Source of the DNA: Actinomadura sp. J1-007
Lineage (GTDB): Bacteria; Actinomycetota; Actinomycetes; Streptosporangiales; Streptosporangiaceae
Assembly (NCBI RefSeq): GCF_009793335.1
Contig: NZ_WING01000001.1
Location: 5,332,001-5,396,000, forward strand
Direction of reading: 5' to 3'
DNA length: 64,000 bases
Of this stretch, positions 34,852-43,986 are shown one piece after another. Within the stretch, counting starts at the first letter, position 1; each line of letters starts with the position of its first letter. The translations under genes and the position numbers were made by a program. The notes beneath the pieces are model-generated. The model was not told the DNA's origin and did no database searches. It saw only the letters and a program-made list of their open reading frames with translations.

Positions 34852-35556
34852 ATGGCACGAGTCCTGCTGATCGAAGACGACCCCGCCGTGCAGAGGGGCG
34901 TCACCCTCGCGCTGAAACGCCGCGGCCACGACGTGGAGGTCGCGGGCAGCGGCGAGACGGGGCTCCCGGCCGTGGAGCGGCACCGCCCGGACCTGGTCCT
35001 GCTCGACCTGATGCTGCCCGGGATGAGCGGGCTGGAGGTGTGCCGCAGGCTCCGCGAGAGCAAGCAGATCCCCATCATCATCCTGTCCGCCCGCGACGAC
35101 GAGATCGACATGGTCGTCGGGCTGGAGGCGGGCGCGGACGACTACATCATCAAGCCCGCCAGCGCGGAGATCATCGCGGCGCGGATGCGGGCGGTCCTGC
35201 GCCGGGTCGCGCCCGTCCAGGGCCCCGGCGCGGACCCGCCGCCCGCTTCGGGAGCGGAGGTCCACGGCGACCTCACCGTCGACCGCACCACCCTGGTCGT
35301 GGCCAAGCACGGCGCCGAACTGGCCCTCGCGCCCTCCGAGCTCAAGCTGCTGCTCTTCCTCACCGCCGCGCCCGGCCAGGTCTACAGCCGCCCGCAACTC
35401 CTCGAACAGGTGTGGGAGCACTCGTTCTACGGCGACGCCCGCCTCGTCGACGCCTGCGTCATGCGCCTGCGCGCCAAGATCGAGGACGATCCCCGCAGAC
35501 CGGTGTACGTGCAGACGGTGCGCGGTTTCGGCTACCGGTTCGGGCCCCTCGCATGA
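34852..35556 (+). CDS. OmpR/PhoB-family response regulator
   Basis: 234-residue DNA-binding response regulator. Phospho-acceptor Asp in LVLLDLMLPGMSGLEVCRRL, acidic pocket EDDP, switch Thr/Ser in IILSARDDE and Lys in YIIKPAS. The C-terminal winged helix is LALAPSELKLLLFLTAAPGQ then DARLVDACVMRLRAKIEDDP. The GAGGAGGAG before the ATG at 34852 decides the start. Stop overlaps the kinase start (ATGA). Related in arrangement to CseB. CGTTTCAT-type octamers in opposite orientation (34616 and 34769) upstream might be binding sites. Confidence 0.9.
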   Translation: MARVLLIEDDPAVQRGVTLALKRRGHDVEVAGSGETGLPAVERHRPDLVLLDLMLPGMSGLEVCRRLRESKQIPIIILSARDDEIDMVVGLEAGADDYIIKPASAEIIAARMRAVLRRVAPVQGPGADPPPASGAEVHGDLTVDRTTLVVAKHGAELALAPSELKLLLFLTAAPGQVYSRPQLLEQVWEHSFYGDARLVDACVMRLRAKIEDDPRRPVYVQTVRGFGYRFGPLA

Positions 35557-37070
35557 CGGTCCGGCGCCGCGTTCCGCGGGGCGCGCGGGCCCGCGCCGTG
35601 CCGCGGGGCGTACGGGTACGGGTCGCGCCGCGGGGGCTGCGGGCTCGCCTCGTCGTCGCGTTCCTGCTGGCCACCGCGTTCGGCGCCGTGCTCACGGCGG
35701 GCATCACGTTCCACCGGGCCCGTTCGGCGATCCTGGAGCGCACGCGCGGCACCGCCCTGGCCGAACTGCGGGCGCAGCTCGCCTCCCTCGCCCCGGACCT
35801 GGTCGTCCCGCCCGGCACGCGGGACCTGCGCGGCCTGGCCCGCAGGCTCGACCAGGCCGGAGGCGCCCGCGCCTGGCACGCGGCCGCCGCGTACAAGGAC
35901 GGCCCGCTGCTGTCGGCGTCCCCCGGCGCCCCGCCCGTTCCGGACGAGCTGCGCCGCGCCGTTCAGGACGGCGGAACGGCGACCTACCAGTACATCGAAC
36001 GCCGGGGCGGCTCCTGGCTGGCCCTGGGCACGCCCGTCGCCTACGCGGACGACCCCGGCCGCCCCGGCGCGCTCTCCGGGCTGACGGTCTACGCCGTCCT
36101 CCCCCTCAAGAAGGACGAGGCCGACGTCCGGGCCCTGGTCACCGCCGCCGAGGCCGGGGCGGTCCCGGCCCTCGCCCTCGCCGTGGTCCCGGCCCTGTTC
36201 GCCGCCCGCGGCGTCCTGCGCCCCGTACGGCGCCTTCGGCACGGCGCCGAACGCATCGCCGCGGGCGACCTCGGCACTCGCCTGCACGCCGAGGGGCACG
36301 ACGAGCTCGCCGCCCTGATCCGCTCGTTCAACGCCATGGCCGACACCCTGGAGAGGGACGACGCCGAGCTGCGCCGCATGGAGGCCGGCGCGCGCCGCTT
36401 CGCCGCCGACGTCGCCCACGAGCTGCGCACGCCCCTGGCGGCCATGGCGGCCGTCACCGAGGTCCTCGACGAGGACGCGGCCTCCGGCGTCCTGCCCGCC
36501 GACACCGCCGACGCCGTACGGCTCATCAGCGAGGAGACCCGCGGCCTCGTCCGCATGGTCGAGGACCTGATGGAGGTCTCCCGCTTCGACGCGAGGACCG
36601 CGCCCGTCCACGCGCAGGACGCCGACCTGCGCACCATCGTGGCCAAGACGCTCCAGCTCCGCGGCTGGGCGGGCGACGAACGCGTCCGCGCCGACCTCCC
36701 CGAAGAGGTGTACGTGCACGCCGACCCCCGCCGCCTCGACGTCATCCTGGCCAACCTGGTCGGCAACGCGCTGCGGCACGGCCGCCCTCCGGTCGCCGTC
36801 GCCGTCGGCGCACGCGACGGCCGGGCCGTGGTCACCGTCACCGACCACGGACCCGGCATCCCGGACGACGTCCTGCCGCACGTCTTCGAGCGCTTCTACA
36901 AGGGCGACACCGCGCGCACCCGTTCCGAGAGCAGCGGCCTCGGCCTGTCCATCGCGTACGAGAACGCCCTCCTCCACGACGGCACCCTGACCGCGGGCAA
37001 CTCGCCGGAAGGCGGAGCGGTCTTCACCCTGACCCTGCCCCTGGCCGCACACCCGCAGGAGCAGCCATGA
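35553..37070 (+). CDS. Sensor histidine kinase
   Basis: 505 residues. An unusually Arg-rich N-terminus with repeated VPRG/APRG motifs precedes TM1 (LVVAFLLATAFGAVLTAGIT). An extracellular sensor of ~135 residues is followed by TM2 (AGAVPALALAVVPALFA), HAMP (PVRRLRHGAERIAAGDLGTR), DHp with phospho-His in FAADVAHELRTPLAAM, and HATPase with N-box NLVGNALRHG, G1 DHGPGIPDD and G2 SSGLGLSI. Coupled by 4-bp overlaps to the response regulator and to a lipoprotein gene, an arrangement resembling the Cse envelope-stress system. Confidence 0.9.
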   Translation: MTVRRRVPRGARARAVPRGVRVRVAPRGLRARLVVAFLLATAFGAVLTAGITFHRARSAILERTRGTALAELRAQLASLAPDLVVPPGTRDLRGLARRLDQAGGARAWHAAAAYKDGPLLSASPGAPPVPDELRRAVQDGGTATYQYIERRGGSWLALGTPVAYADDPGRPGALSGLTVYAVLPLKKDEADVRALVTAAEAGAVPALALAVVPALFAARGVLRPVRRLRHGAERIAAGDLGTRLHAEGHDELAALIRSFNAMADTLERDDAELRRMEAGARRFAADVAHELRTPLAAMAAVTEVLDEDAASGVLPADTADAVRLISEETRGLVRMVEDLMEVSRFDARTAPVHAQDADLRTIVAKTLQLRGWAGDERVRADLPEEVYVHADPRRLDVILANLVGNALRHGRPPVAVAVGARDGRAVVTVTDHGPGIPDDVLPHVFERFYKGDTARTRSESSGLGLSIAYENALLHDGTLTAGNSPEGGAVFTLTLPLAAHPQEQP

Positions 37071-37627
37071 CCCGCCGTCCGCCGTCCCGCCGCGCCCTTC
37101 CCGTCGCCGCGCTCGCCGTCCTGCTCGCCGCCACGGCGGCCGCGTGCGGGATCGACACCACCGGTCCCGTGCGCGCGGGCCCGCCGGCGTCCGGCATCCC
37201 GCGGCCCGGCGCGCGGGCGCAGTCCACCCAGCTGTACTTCGCGGGCCCGTACGGCCTGCACGCCGTGTTCCGTCCGACGGGCCGGCGGCTCGGCCCGCAG
37301 AACGCTTTGGACCTCCTCCTGAAGGGCCCGACCGACGCCGAGCGCCAGCGCGGCCTGGTGAGCCAGGTACCGCCGATGGCCGGGGAGGTCACCGCGACCG
37401 CGACCACCGGAGCCGTGGACGTCCTCGTCCCCGTCTCGGTCGCGACCGGCGAGCTCGACGTCACCGCGGTCGGCCAGCTCGCGTGCACCGCCGCCCACGC
37501 CGAGGTGCCCGGCGGCCGGCCCGCCACGCGGGTCGACATCCGCATCCACGAGAACGACACCCGCTCCGAGAGCCCCTGGACCGTCCGCTGCGGCCCCAAC
37601 GGCACCGTGTCACCGGTGATGAGCTAG
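37067..37627 (+). CDS. GerMN-like lipoprotein of two-component operon
   Basis: 186-residue lipoprotein: signal peptide with lipobox TAAAC, then an extracellular domain of ~150 residues. QSTQLYFAGPYGLHAVFRPT and LDLLLKGPTDAERQRGLVSQVP resemble the GerMN domain found in LpqB and spore proteins. The ATG overlaps the kinase stop by 4 bases. It likely modulates or reports to the adjacent sensor kinase at the membrane, as CseA does in the Cse system (by analogy). Confidence 0.78.
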   Translation: MTRRPPSRRALPVAALAVLLAATAAACGIDTTGPVRAGPPASGIPRPGARAQSTQLYFAGPYGLHAVFRPTGRRLGPQNALDLLLKGPTDAERQRGLVSQVPPMAGEVTATATTGAVDVLVPVSVATGELDVTAVGQLACTAAHAEVPGGRPATRVDIRIHENDTRSESPWTVRCGPNGTVSPVMS

Positions 37628-37749
37628 CCGCCCGCGCCGCGCCCCCGCCGTCCCCGCCGCGCTCCTGCCGTCGCGGGCCGTAGGGTTTGTGATAGCCTCT
37701 AACTATATTTTGGGTGTGTAGCTGACGGCTGGGGAAGGCGGGCGGGACC

Positions 37750-38421
37750 ATGGCGGAGGCGGGCGCGAAGGCCGGTGCGAAGGCGGGCGCGACGTCCCCG
37801 CGCGAGCGGTACCGCACGCAGGTACGCGCGGAGATCAAGGAACGCGCGTGGGAGCAGATCGCCTCGACCGGCGCGTCCGCGCTGTCCATCAACGCGATCG
37901 CCAAGCAGATGGGCATGAGCGGGCCCGCGCTCTACCGCTACTACGCCGGCCGCGACGCCCTCATCACCGACCTCATCCGGGACGCCTACCGCAGCCTCGC
38001 CGACTCCCTCCTCGCGGCCTCGGCCGGGGGCCCCGACCTGGCCGTGCTGGCGAACGCCATGCGCGCCTGGGCCCTCGAAGACCCCCAGCGGTACTTCCTC
38101 ATCTACGGCACGCCCGTCCCCGGCTACCACGCGCCCGACGACACCACGCTCATCTCCGGCGAGATCATGGCGCTCCTGCTCGACGCCTGCGCGCCGCTGG
38201 CCGCGGACAGCCCCGCCGCCCCGTTCGACGCGCATCTGGACGACCACCGGGAATGGGCGGACGGCCACCCCGCCCCGTCCACCGTCCTGCACCGGGCCCT
38301 GACCTTCTGGACCCGGATCCACGGCGTCCTGTCCCTGGAACTCGCCGGGCACTTCGCCGGGATGGGGTTCGACCCCGCCCTGCTCTTCGCGGACGAGCTG
38401 GACCGCCTGCTGGCGCCCTGA
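37750..38421 (+). CDS. TetR-family regulator (WHG-type C-terminal domain)
   Basis: 223-residue TetR protein. A low-complexity N-terminus repeats GAKA three times (imperfect 12-bp DNA repeats). The helix-turn-helix is LSINAIAKQMGMSGPALYRY. The C-terminal ligand domain has the TetR_C_33/WHG-like segment LTFWTRIHGVLSLELAGHFA. It faces the MacB-type export genes at 38442 (convergent), which may be its target or unrelated. The upstream region 37690-37715 is AT-richer and contains TAACTATATTTT, a plausible -10 region. Confidence 0.85.
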   Translation: MAEAGAKAGAKAGATSPRERYRTQVRAEIKERAWEQIASTGASALSINAIAKQMGMSGPALYRYYAGRDALITDLIRDAYRSLADSLLAASAGGPDLAVLANAMRAWALEDPQRYFLIYGTPVPGYHAPDDTTLISGEIMALLLDACAPLAADSPAAPFDAHLDDHREWADGHPAPSTVLHRALTFWTRIHGVLSLELAGHFAGMGFDPALLFADELDRLLAP

Positions 38422-38441
38422 CACCTCTCCACCGCCGTCCC

Positions 38442-39641
38442 CTAGGGCGTTTGGAGGGCGGTGGTGGGGGAGAGGCGGGCGGCGCGGACGGCGGGGTAGA
38501 GGCCGGCGAGGGTGCCGATCGCGAGGGTGGCGGCGAACCCTGCGGAGATCGACCAGACGGGGACGACCGGGGGCAGTCCGGCGGACGCCGCGTACGCGGC
38601 GGTGGCCAGGGAGCCGAGGACCATGCCCGCCGCGCCGCCGAGCACCGAGAGCAGGAGCGACTCGGTGACGAACTGGAGGCGGACGTGGCCCCGGGTGGCG
38701 CCGAGGGAGCGGCGCAGGCCGATCTCGTGCCGCCGCTCCAGCACGGAGACGACCATGGTGTTGGCGACTCCGACGCCGCCGACGAGCAGGGCGACCGCGC
38801 CGAGGCCGAGCAGCAGGTCGGTGAACGCGCCGGTGGCCGCGGCCTTGGCCTGGAGCGCCGCGGAGGGGTCGGTGACCTTGACGTCCTGCGGGTTGCGCGG
38901 GTCGATCGTGCGGGGCAGCAGGCCGCGCACGCGGGAGACCGCGCCGTCGGCGGAGCGTGCGTAGACCGAGGTGGGACGGCCGTCGAAGCGCAGGTACTCG
39001 CGCGCCGCGTCCCAGCCGGTCAGCGCGGACCGTTCGATCTCCGGGGCCAGGGGCAGGGGGGCGAGGATGCCGATGACGGTGAAGTAGCGGTCGGCGATGA
39101 AGACCTGCCGGCCGATCTCGTCGACGCCGAGGCGGCGGGCCGCGACGGAGCCGAGGACGACGGAGGGGAAGCGGCCGTTTCCCGCGTTCAGCCAGGTGCC
39201 GCGGCGGAGTTCGCCGCGCAGGGTCGCGAGCAGGGTCTCGGTGGCGGCCTGCGCGGTGATCCCGCCCGTGTCCTCTTCGGGGATCTTGTCGGAGCGCCGT
39301 ACGGTGCCGGTCAGCGTCCCGGTGGCCGCGGAGTGCTCCACGCCCTCGATGCGCCGCGCCGTCTTCTCGGCGCCCGGGGTGAACGCCGCCTTCTCGCCGG
39401 TCAGCAACGAGACGCCCGGGCTCGCCACCAGCAGGTCGGTGCCCAGCCTGTCGAGCCGCCGCTGGACGTCGGCCTTGCCGGACGCCGAGATCCCCACCAC
39501 CGAGATCATCGTCGCGATGCCGATCGCGATGCCGAGCGCGGACAGGACGACCCGCGCGGGACGGGTGCGCAGCCCCGCCGCGCCGGTGCGCAGCACGTCG
39601 GCGGCCGAGAGCCTGGCGGGCCGCGGCCTCGCGGCCCTCAC
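38442..39641 (-). CDS. MacB-like ABC transporter permease
   Basis: 399-residue FtsX/MacB_PCD permease: TM1 LSALGIAIGIATMISVVGIS, a large extracellular domain (about 50-270), then three C-terminal TMs (LLLGLGAVALLVGGVGVANT; VLGGAAGMVLGSLATAAYAA; ISAGFAATLAIGTLAGLYPA). GVANTMVVSVLERRHEIGLR and RSLGATRGHVRLQFVTESLL are the family signatures. Last gene of a four-gene export operon; its start overlaps the ATPase stop by 4 bp. Likely exports a peptide, lipid or drug, or performs mechanotransmission. Confidence 0.88.
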   Translation of the reverse strand: MRAARPRPARLSAADVLRTGAAGLRTRPARVVLSALGIAIGIATMISVVGISASGKADVQRRLDRLGTDLLVASPGVSLLTGEKAAFTPGAEKTARRIEGVEHSAATGTLTGTVRRSDKIPEEDTGGITAQAATETLLATLRGELRRGTWLNAGNGRFPSVVLGSVAARRLGVDEIGRQVFIADRYFTVIGILAPLPLAPEIERSALTGWDAAREYLRFDGRPTSVYARSADGAVSRVRGLLPRTIDPRNPQDVKVTDPSAALQAKAAATGAFTDLLLGLGAVALLVGGVGVANTMVVSVLERRHEIGLRRSLGATRGHVRLQFVTESLLLSVLGGAAGMVLGSLATAAYAASAGLPPVVPVWSISAGFAATLAIGTLAGLYPAVRAARLSPTTALQTP

Positions 39642-40345
39642 GCGGCGGCCCTCGCGGTGTCGGAGACGATCAGCCCGTCGCGGAGCCGCACCCGCCGGGG
39701 CAGCGTCGCGGCGATCTCGTGGTCGTGGGTGATCACGGCGATCGTGGTCCCTCCCGCGTTCAGGTCGTGCAGCAGCGCCATCACCGCGTCGCCGGACGCG
39801 GTGTCCAGCGCGCCGGTCGGCTCGTCGGCGAGGAGCAGGACGGGGTCCCCGGCGATGGCGCGGGCGATCGCGGCGCGCTGCTTCTGGCCGCCGGACAGCT
39901 CGTGCGGACGGTGCGCCATCCGGTCGGCGAGCCCGACCCGTTCGAGCACCTCCGCGGCCTCGCGGCGGCGCGTCCGGAGCGGCCGGCCGCTGTAGAGCAG
40001 GCCGTCCGCCACGTTGTCCAGCGCGGAGACCCCGGGGGCCAGGTGGAACGACTGGAAGACGAACCCGAGGCTCTGGGCGCGCAGCGCCGACAGCTCGCGG
40101 TCGCGCAGGTCCGCCACCTCGTGCCCGGCGATCCGGACCGAGCCGCTGGACGGGCGGTCGAGGGTGCCGACGATGTGCAGGAGCGTGGACTTGCCCGAGC
40201 CGGACGGCCCGACGATCGCCGTCATCTCCCCGCGCCGGACCGTCAGATCGACGCCGGCGAGCGCCGCGACTCCGCCGGGGTACTCCTTGCGCACTGCGGT
40301 GAGCTCGACGACGGGTTCGCCGGACGGGCTCGTCGCGGGGCTCAT
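39638..40345 (-). CDS. MacB/LolD-type ABC transporter ATPase
   Basis: 235-residue ATPase. Walker A GPSGSGKS, Q-loop FVFQSFHLAPGVSALDNV, signature HELSGGQKQRAAIARAIA, Walker B VLLLADEPTGALD, switch His in VITHDHEIA. Typical of the LolD/MacB class. Overlaps both neighbours by 4 bp. Works with the MacB-like permease and the adaptor encoded just upstream. Confidence 0.9.
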   Translation of the reverse strand: MSPATSPSGEPVVELTAVRKEYPGGVAALAGVDLTVRRGEMTAIVGPSGSGKSTLLHIVGTLDRPSSGSVRIAGHEVADLRDRELSALRAQSLGFVFQSFHLAPGVSALDNVADGLLYSGRPLRTRRREAAEVLERVGLADRMAHRPHELSGGQKQRAAIARAIAGDPVLLLADEPTGALDTASGDAVMALLHDLNAGGTTIAVITHDHEIAATLPRRVRLRDGLIVSDTARAAA

Positions 40346-41415
40346 GCGGACGGCACCTCGACCTTCACGCCTTCGCTGAGACCGTCCCCGGCCACCTCGA
40401 CGCGGCCCTCGCCGAACACGCCCAGCTCGACCTCGACCGTACGGCGGCCGGCGCCGTTCACCGTCCGGACGCCGTAGCCGCCGCCCGGCAGCGCCAGCAG
40501 GGCCTGAACGGGCACCGACAGCACGTCCTTCCTGGTCCGCGTCGTGATGTTCACGGTGACGGGCGCCTGGTCGAGGCCGGTCACCCGCCCGGGGTCCGCG
40601 AGGCCGACGACGACCTTGACCTTGGCCGCGCCGTCGCCGTCGCCGTCCGAGCCGTTCCCGCGGTCCTTGGAGGCCGTCGTGCCGACGCTCCTGACCGCGC
40701 CCTCGGCGGTGCCGCCGCCCGGCAGCTCCACGGTGACCCTGGTGCCCTTCCTGAGCGTGCCGGCCTGCTCGACGCCGAGTTTCAGGGTGACGACCCGTTC
40801 GGTGCCGGAGGCCGTCACGATCGGGCCGCCGGGGGCGACCCGGTCGCCGACCGAGGCGTTCCGGTCGCTGACGCGGACGGGGCCGGGCGCGAAGACGATC
40901 GCGTCGGGCCCGACCGTTCCGGTGGCCTTGGCGCGGTGGTCCTTCTGCCAGCGCTCGACCGCGGCGGCGGTGGCCCCGGTGTACTTCCTGTCGACGGTGA
41001 GCCCCTGGCCGTAGCCGAGGACGCCGAGGTTCTTCTCCAGTTGCAGCACGTCCGGTCCTTCGTCGCCGGCCTTGAGGTTCCGGTACATCGGGCGCGCGCC
41101 GTACATCAGCCGTACGGGCCGTCCGTCCAGCTCGTACAGCCTGTCGCCCGCGCCGGCACGGGAGCCGGGCCTCGCGATCCACGTGACCACGCCCGCCGCG
41201 CCGGCCTTCAGCCCGCGGTCGCCGCCGTAGCCGAGGGTGCCCTCCACCGAGGTGGAGTCGCTCAGGTCGCCCCGCCGGACAGCGGCGGTCGCGGTGGACG
41301 CGTCCGGATCGCGGCGCGTTTCCCCGCTGTCGCCCGCGTTCACCGCGACCGCGGCTCCCACGGCAACGGCCACCACCGCCGCCGCGCCGGCGCCGATGGC
41401 CCTGCTCCGCCTCAT
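40342..41415 (-). CDS. Membrane-fusion (HlyD-like) adaptor with peptidoglycan-binding domain
   Basis: 357 residues. One N-terminal TM (AIGAGAAAVVAVAVGAAVAV), then a lipoyl/beta-barrel adaptor interrupted at ~110-170 by a PG_binding_1 domain (GPDVLQLEKNLGVLGYG and TGATAAAVERWQKDHR). This arrangement is typical of Gram-positive efflux adaptors next to MacB systems. VTVNITTRTRKDVLSVPVQA and the C-terminal GEGRVEVAGDGLSEGVKVEV form the membrane-proximal domain. Start at 41415 overlaps the lipoprotein stop. Confidence 0.88.
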   Translation of the reverse strand: MRRSRAIGAGAAAVVAVAVGAAVAVNAGDSGETRRDPDASTATAAVRRGDLSDSTSVEGTLGYGGDRGLKAGAAGVVTWIARPGSRAGAGDRLYELDGRPVRLMYGARPMYRNLKAGDEGPDVLQLEKNLGVLGYGQGLTVDRKYTGATAAAVERWQKDHRAKATGTVGPDAIVFAPGPVRVSDRNASVGDRVAPGGPIVTASGTERVVTLKLGVEQAGTLRKGTRVTVELPGGGTAEGAVRSVGTTASKDRGNGSDGDGDGAAKVKVVVGLADPGRVTGLDQAPVTVNITTRTRKDVLSVPVQALLALPGGGYGVRTVNGAGRRTVEVELGVFGEGRVEVAGDGLSEGVKVEVPSA

Positions 41416-41939
41416 CGGCCGGTCGATCCGATCTGGGAGCCGCACGCCTTGTTGGCCTTGTCGAACTCCTGCTTCTTCGCCGCGGTGCTCGGCAGCGGCA
41501 GCGCGGCCGTCGCCCCACCGTCGAACTTCGGGTCCGGCATGTTGACGCCGTGCTCGCGCATGCAGCGCGCGAACCTGAGCTGCTTGTCCTTCTCCGCCTG
41601 CGAGACCGGCTTCGGCTCCGGGATCCCGGCGACCGTACGGCACGCCTTCACGGCCTCCTCGATCTTCTTCGCGCTCATGCCCCCGCCGCCGAGGGTGATC
41701 CCGCCGGCGTCCTCCCCGGCCTTCGGGTCGGGCATGTCGACGCCGTGCTCGCGCATGCACTTGGCCAGCTTGAGCTGCTGGTCCGCCGAAGGCCCGCCGC
41801 CCGCGGACGCGCCCGTCGCGGAGCCGTTCGACTCGTTCTCCCCGCCGCCGGAGCCGCCGCACCCGGCGGTGAGGAACGCCAGGGCGGCGAGCCCGAGGGC
41901 GGCGGCGGGGACGCGCGGGCGGCGCTGATGGACGGTCAT
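41412..41939 (-). CDS. Lipoprotein with duplicated CMREHG motif
   Basis: 175-residue lipoprotein (lipobox FLTAGC), first gene of the MacB-type operon. The mature part contains two copies of a ~20-residue motif, LKLAKCMREHGVDMPDPKAG and LRFARCMREHGVNMPDPKFD, each followed by a region with a further Cys (VKACRTV; NKACGSQ). The repeats suggest two equivalent Cys-linked helical units. Such proteins accompany MacB systems in actinomycetes; function unknown. The ATG at 41939 has GGAGGGTCCTCC around its RBS position. Divergent from the response regulator at 42082, which may control this operon. Confidence 0.8.
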   Translation of the reverse strand: MTVHQRRPRVPAAALGLAALAFLTAGCGGSGGGENESNGSATGASAGGGPSADQQLKLAKCMREHGVDMPDPKAGEDAGGITLGGGGMSAKKIEEAVKACRTVAGIPEPKPVSQAEKDKQLRFARCMREHGVNMPDPKFDGGATAALPLPSTAAKKQEFDKANKACGSQIGSTGR

Positions 41940-42081
41940 CGGAGGGTCCTCCCGGTCGCGGCCGGGCCCCATCGGCCCGGCGACGCCCACAGCGTCACCG
42001 AGTCCGGTGTTTCGTTTCCTTAACCGGAGCGGCGACGGCCGCTTTATCTTTTCGAAAGCGCCGCTCGGATAGACCTGGCGT

Positions 42082-42747
42082 ATGCGCGTGCTGCTGGTGG
42101 AGGACGAGAGCTATCTGGCGGAACTGGTCGCCGACGGGCTCCGAGGACAGGCGATCGCTACGGACGTCGCCCACGACGGCGCGGAGGCGCTGCGCCGGTT
42201 CGAGGCGATGGACTACGACGTCCTGGTGCTGGACCGGGACCTGCCGGAGGTGCACGGCGACGAGGTCTGCCGGCGCGTCGCGGGCAGCGGGCGGCTGACG
42301 CGGATCCTGATGCTGACCGCGTCCGGGACGGTGCGCGACCGGGTCGAGGGGCTCGGGCTCGGCGCCGACGACTACCTGCCCAAGCCGTTCTCCTTCGAGG
42401 AGCTCGTCGCCCGGGTGCTGGCGCTCGGGCGGCGCGCCCGGCCCGCGCTGCCGCCCGTCCTGGAACGGGCCGGGGTCGCGGTGGACGTCGCGCGCCGCCG
42501 GGCGTCCCGCGACGGCCGCCGCCTGGACCTGTCGCGCAAGGAGTTCGCCGTGCTGGAGGCGCTGATGCGGGCGGACGGCGCGGTGCTCGGCACCGACGAG
42601 CTGATCGAGCAGATCTGGGAGGAGCACATCACCTACAACTCCAACGCGGTACGGGTGACCGTCAGCAAGCTGCGGGCCAAGCTCGGCCCGCCGGCCGTGG
42701 TCGAGACCGTCTCCGGGTCCGGCTACCGGATGGGCGCCGGCTCGTGA
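42082..42747 (+). CDS. OmpR-family response regulator
   Basis: 221-residue response regulator. Acidic pocket VEDE, phospho-acceptor Asp in VLVLDRDLPEVHGDEV, switch Thr in LMLTASGTV, Lys in DYLPKPFS. Winged helix LDLSRKEFAVLEALMRADGA, then THYNSNAVRVTVSKLR-like recognition segment. Overlaps the kinase gene (ATGA). The divergent MacB export operon starts 142 bp away and is the likely target, as in many antibiotic-export two-component systems. Confidence 0.9.
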   Translation: MRVLLVEDESYLAELVADGLRGQAIATDVAHDGAEALRRFEAMDYDVLVLDRDLPEVHGDEVCRRVAGSGRLTRILMLTASGTVRDRVEGLGLGADDYLPKPFSFEELVARVLALGRRARPALPPVLERAGVAVDVARRRASRDGRRLDLSRKEFAVLEALMRADGAVLGTDELIEQIWEEHITYNSNAVRVTVSKLRAKLGPPAVVETVSGSGYRMGAGS

Positions 42748-43957
42748 GGATCACCGCGAGGGCCCGGCTGACCGCCCTGTACGGCGGGCTGCTGCTCGTC
42801 GCGGGCGGCGGCCTGGTCGCGTCGGTCTACCTGCTGATGCGGCACACCCTCGCCGGACGGCTGCCCGTCGCCATGACCACGGCGATCCCGCCGTCGGCCG
42901 GCTGGCGGCCCGCGACGCCGCTGCCCTCCGCCCCGGCGGACGACACGGCGGTGCCCGCCCAGGTCGTCCCGGGGCGGCATCTCGCGATCACCCGCGCCGC
43001 CACGACCGCCGCCGAGGACACCACCTACCGGCAGCTCCTGGTCGTCTCGCTGGTCGCCCTGGCGATCTTCGCGGTGGTGTCGGTGCTGCTGGCCTGGTGG
43101 ATGGCCGGCCGCGTGCTGCGCCCCGTCCACACCATCACCGCGACCGCGCGCCGCCTGTCCGGCGAGGACCTGAGCGAGCGGATCTCCCTCCAGGCCCCGC
43201 CGGGCGAGCTCAAGGACCTCGCCGACACCTTCGACGCCATGCTCGGCCGGTTGCAGAGCCTGGTGTCGGCGCAGCGGAGGTTCGTCGCGAACGCCGCGCA
43301 CGAGCTGCGCACGCCCCTCGCGGTGCAGCGCGCCGCGCTGGAGATCGGCCTCGCCGAGCCCGACCCCGCCAAGGTCGCCCGGGTGCGCGCCAAGCTGCTG
43401 GAGGTCGCCGACCGCAGCGAACGGCTCATCGAAGGGCTGCTGCTGCTCTCGGCCGGCGACCGGGGACTCGACCGGCCCGAGCCGATCGACGCCGCCGGGA
43501 TCGTCACGGCCGTCCTCGGCGAGCACCGGGCCGACGCGCGCGACCGCGGGGTCTCCATCGAGCCGCACGTCGAGCCCGTACGGCTCCAGGGCGACCCCAC
43601 CCTCTTCCGGCACCTCGTCCGCAACCTGATGGAGAACGCCCTGCGCTACAACGCGCCCGGCGGCCGGATCCTCGTCCGTCTCGGCGCCGGCGAACTCGCC
43701 GTCGCCAACACGGGCCCGAAGGTGCCGCCCGACGTCGCGTCCCACCTCTTCGAACCGTTCCGCCGCATGCACCCGCGCCGCCACGCCCCGGCGAAGGCGT
43801 CGGCCTGGGCCTGTCCATCGTCGCGTCGATCGCGCGTGCGCACGGCGCCGAGGCGACCGCCGAAGCCAACCCCGACGGCGGCCTTACCGTACGAGTCGCC
43901 TTCGCTCGCCTCGCCCACCCGCCGGAAGGCGAGCCCGCCCGCCGCGCCGGGCCCTGA
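42744..43957 (+). CDS. Sensor histidine kinase, apparent C-terminal frameshift
   Basis: About 404 residues after repair. TM1 near 13-31 (LYGGLLLVAGGGLVASVYLL), short extracellular loop (~70 residues), TM2 LLVVSLVALAIFAVVSVLLA, HAMP, phospho-His in FVANAAHELRTPLAVQ, N-box NLMENALRYN. The frame breaks at the C4 run 43786-43789, just before the G2 box; adding one C gives PGEGVGLGLSIVASIARAHG and a stop at 43957. As read the frame instead continues to 44510 in unrelated sequence. An intact kinase is likely, with the break a sequencing loss. Confidence 0.83.
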
Positions 43958-43986
43958 CCCGAGGCGCGCGGCGCTTTTGGGTCAGG
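43953..43986. terminator. Bidirectional hairpin spanning two stop codons
   Basis: Perfect 8-bp arms CCTGACCC/GGGTCAGG with an 18-base loop. The left arm contains the kinase TGA (43955-43957) and the right arm the LuxR-gene stop (43982-43984, complementary strand). It marks the left border of the biosynthetic locus. Confidence 0.6.
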
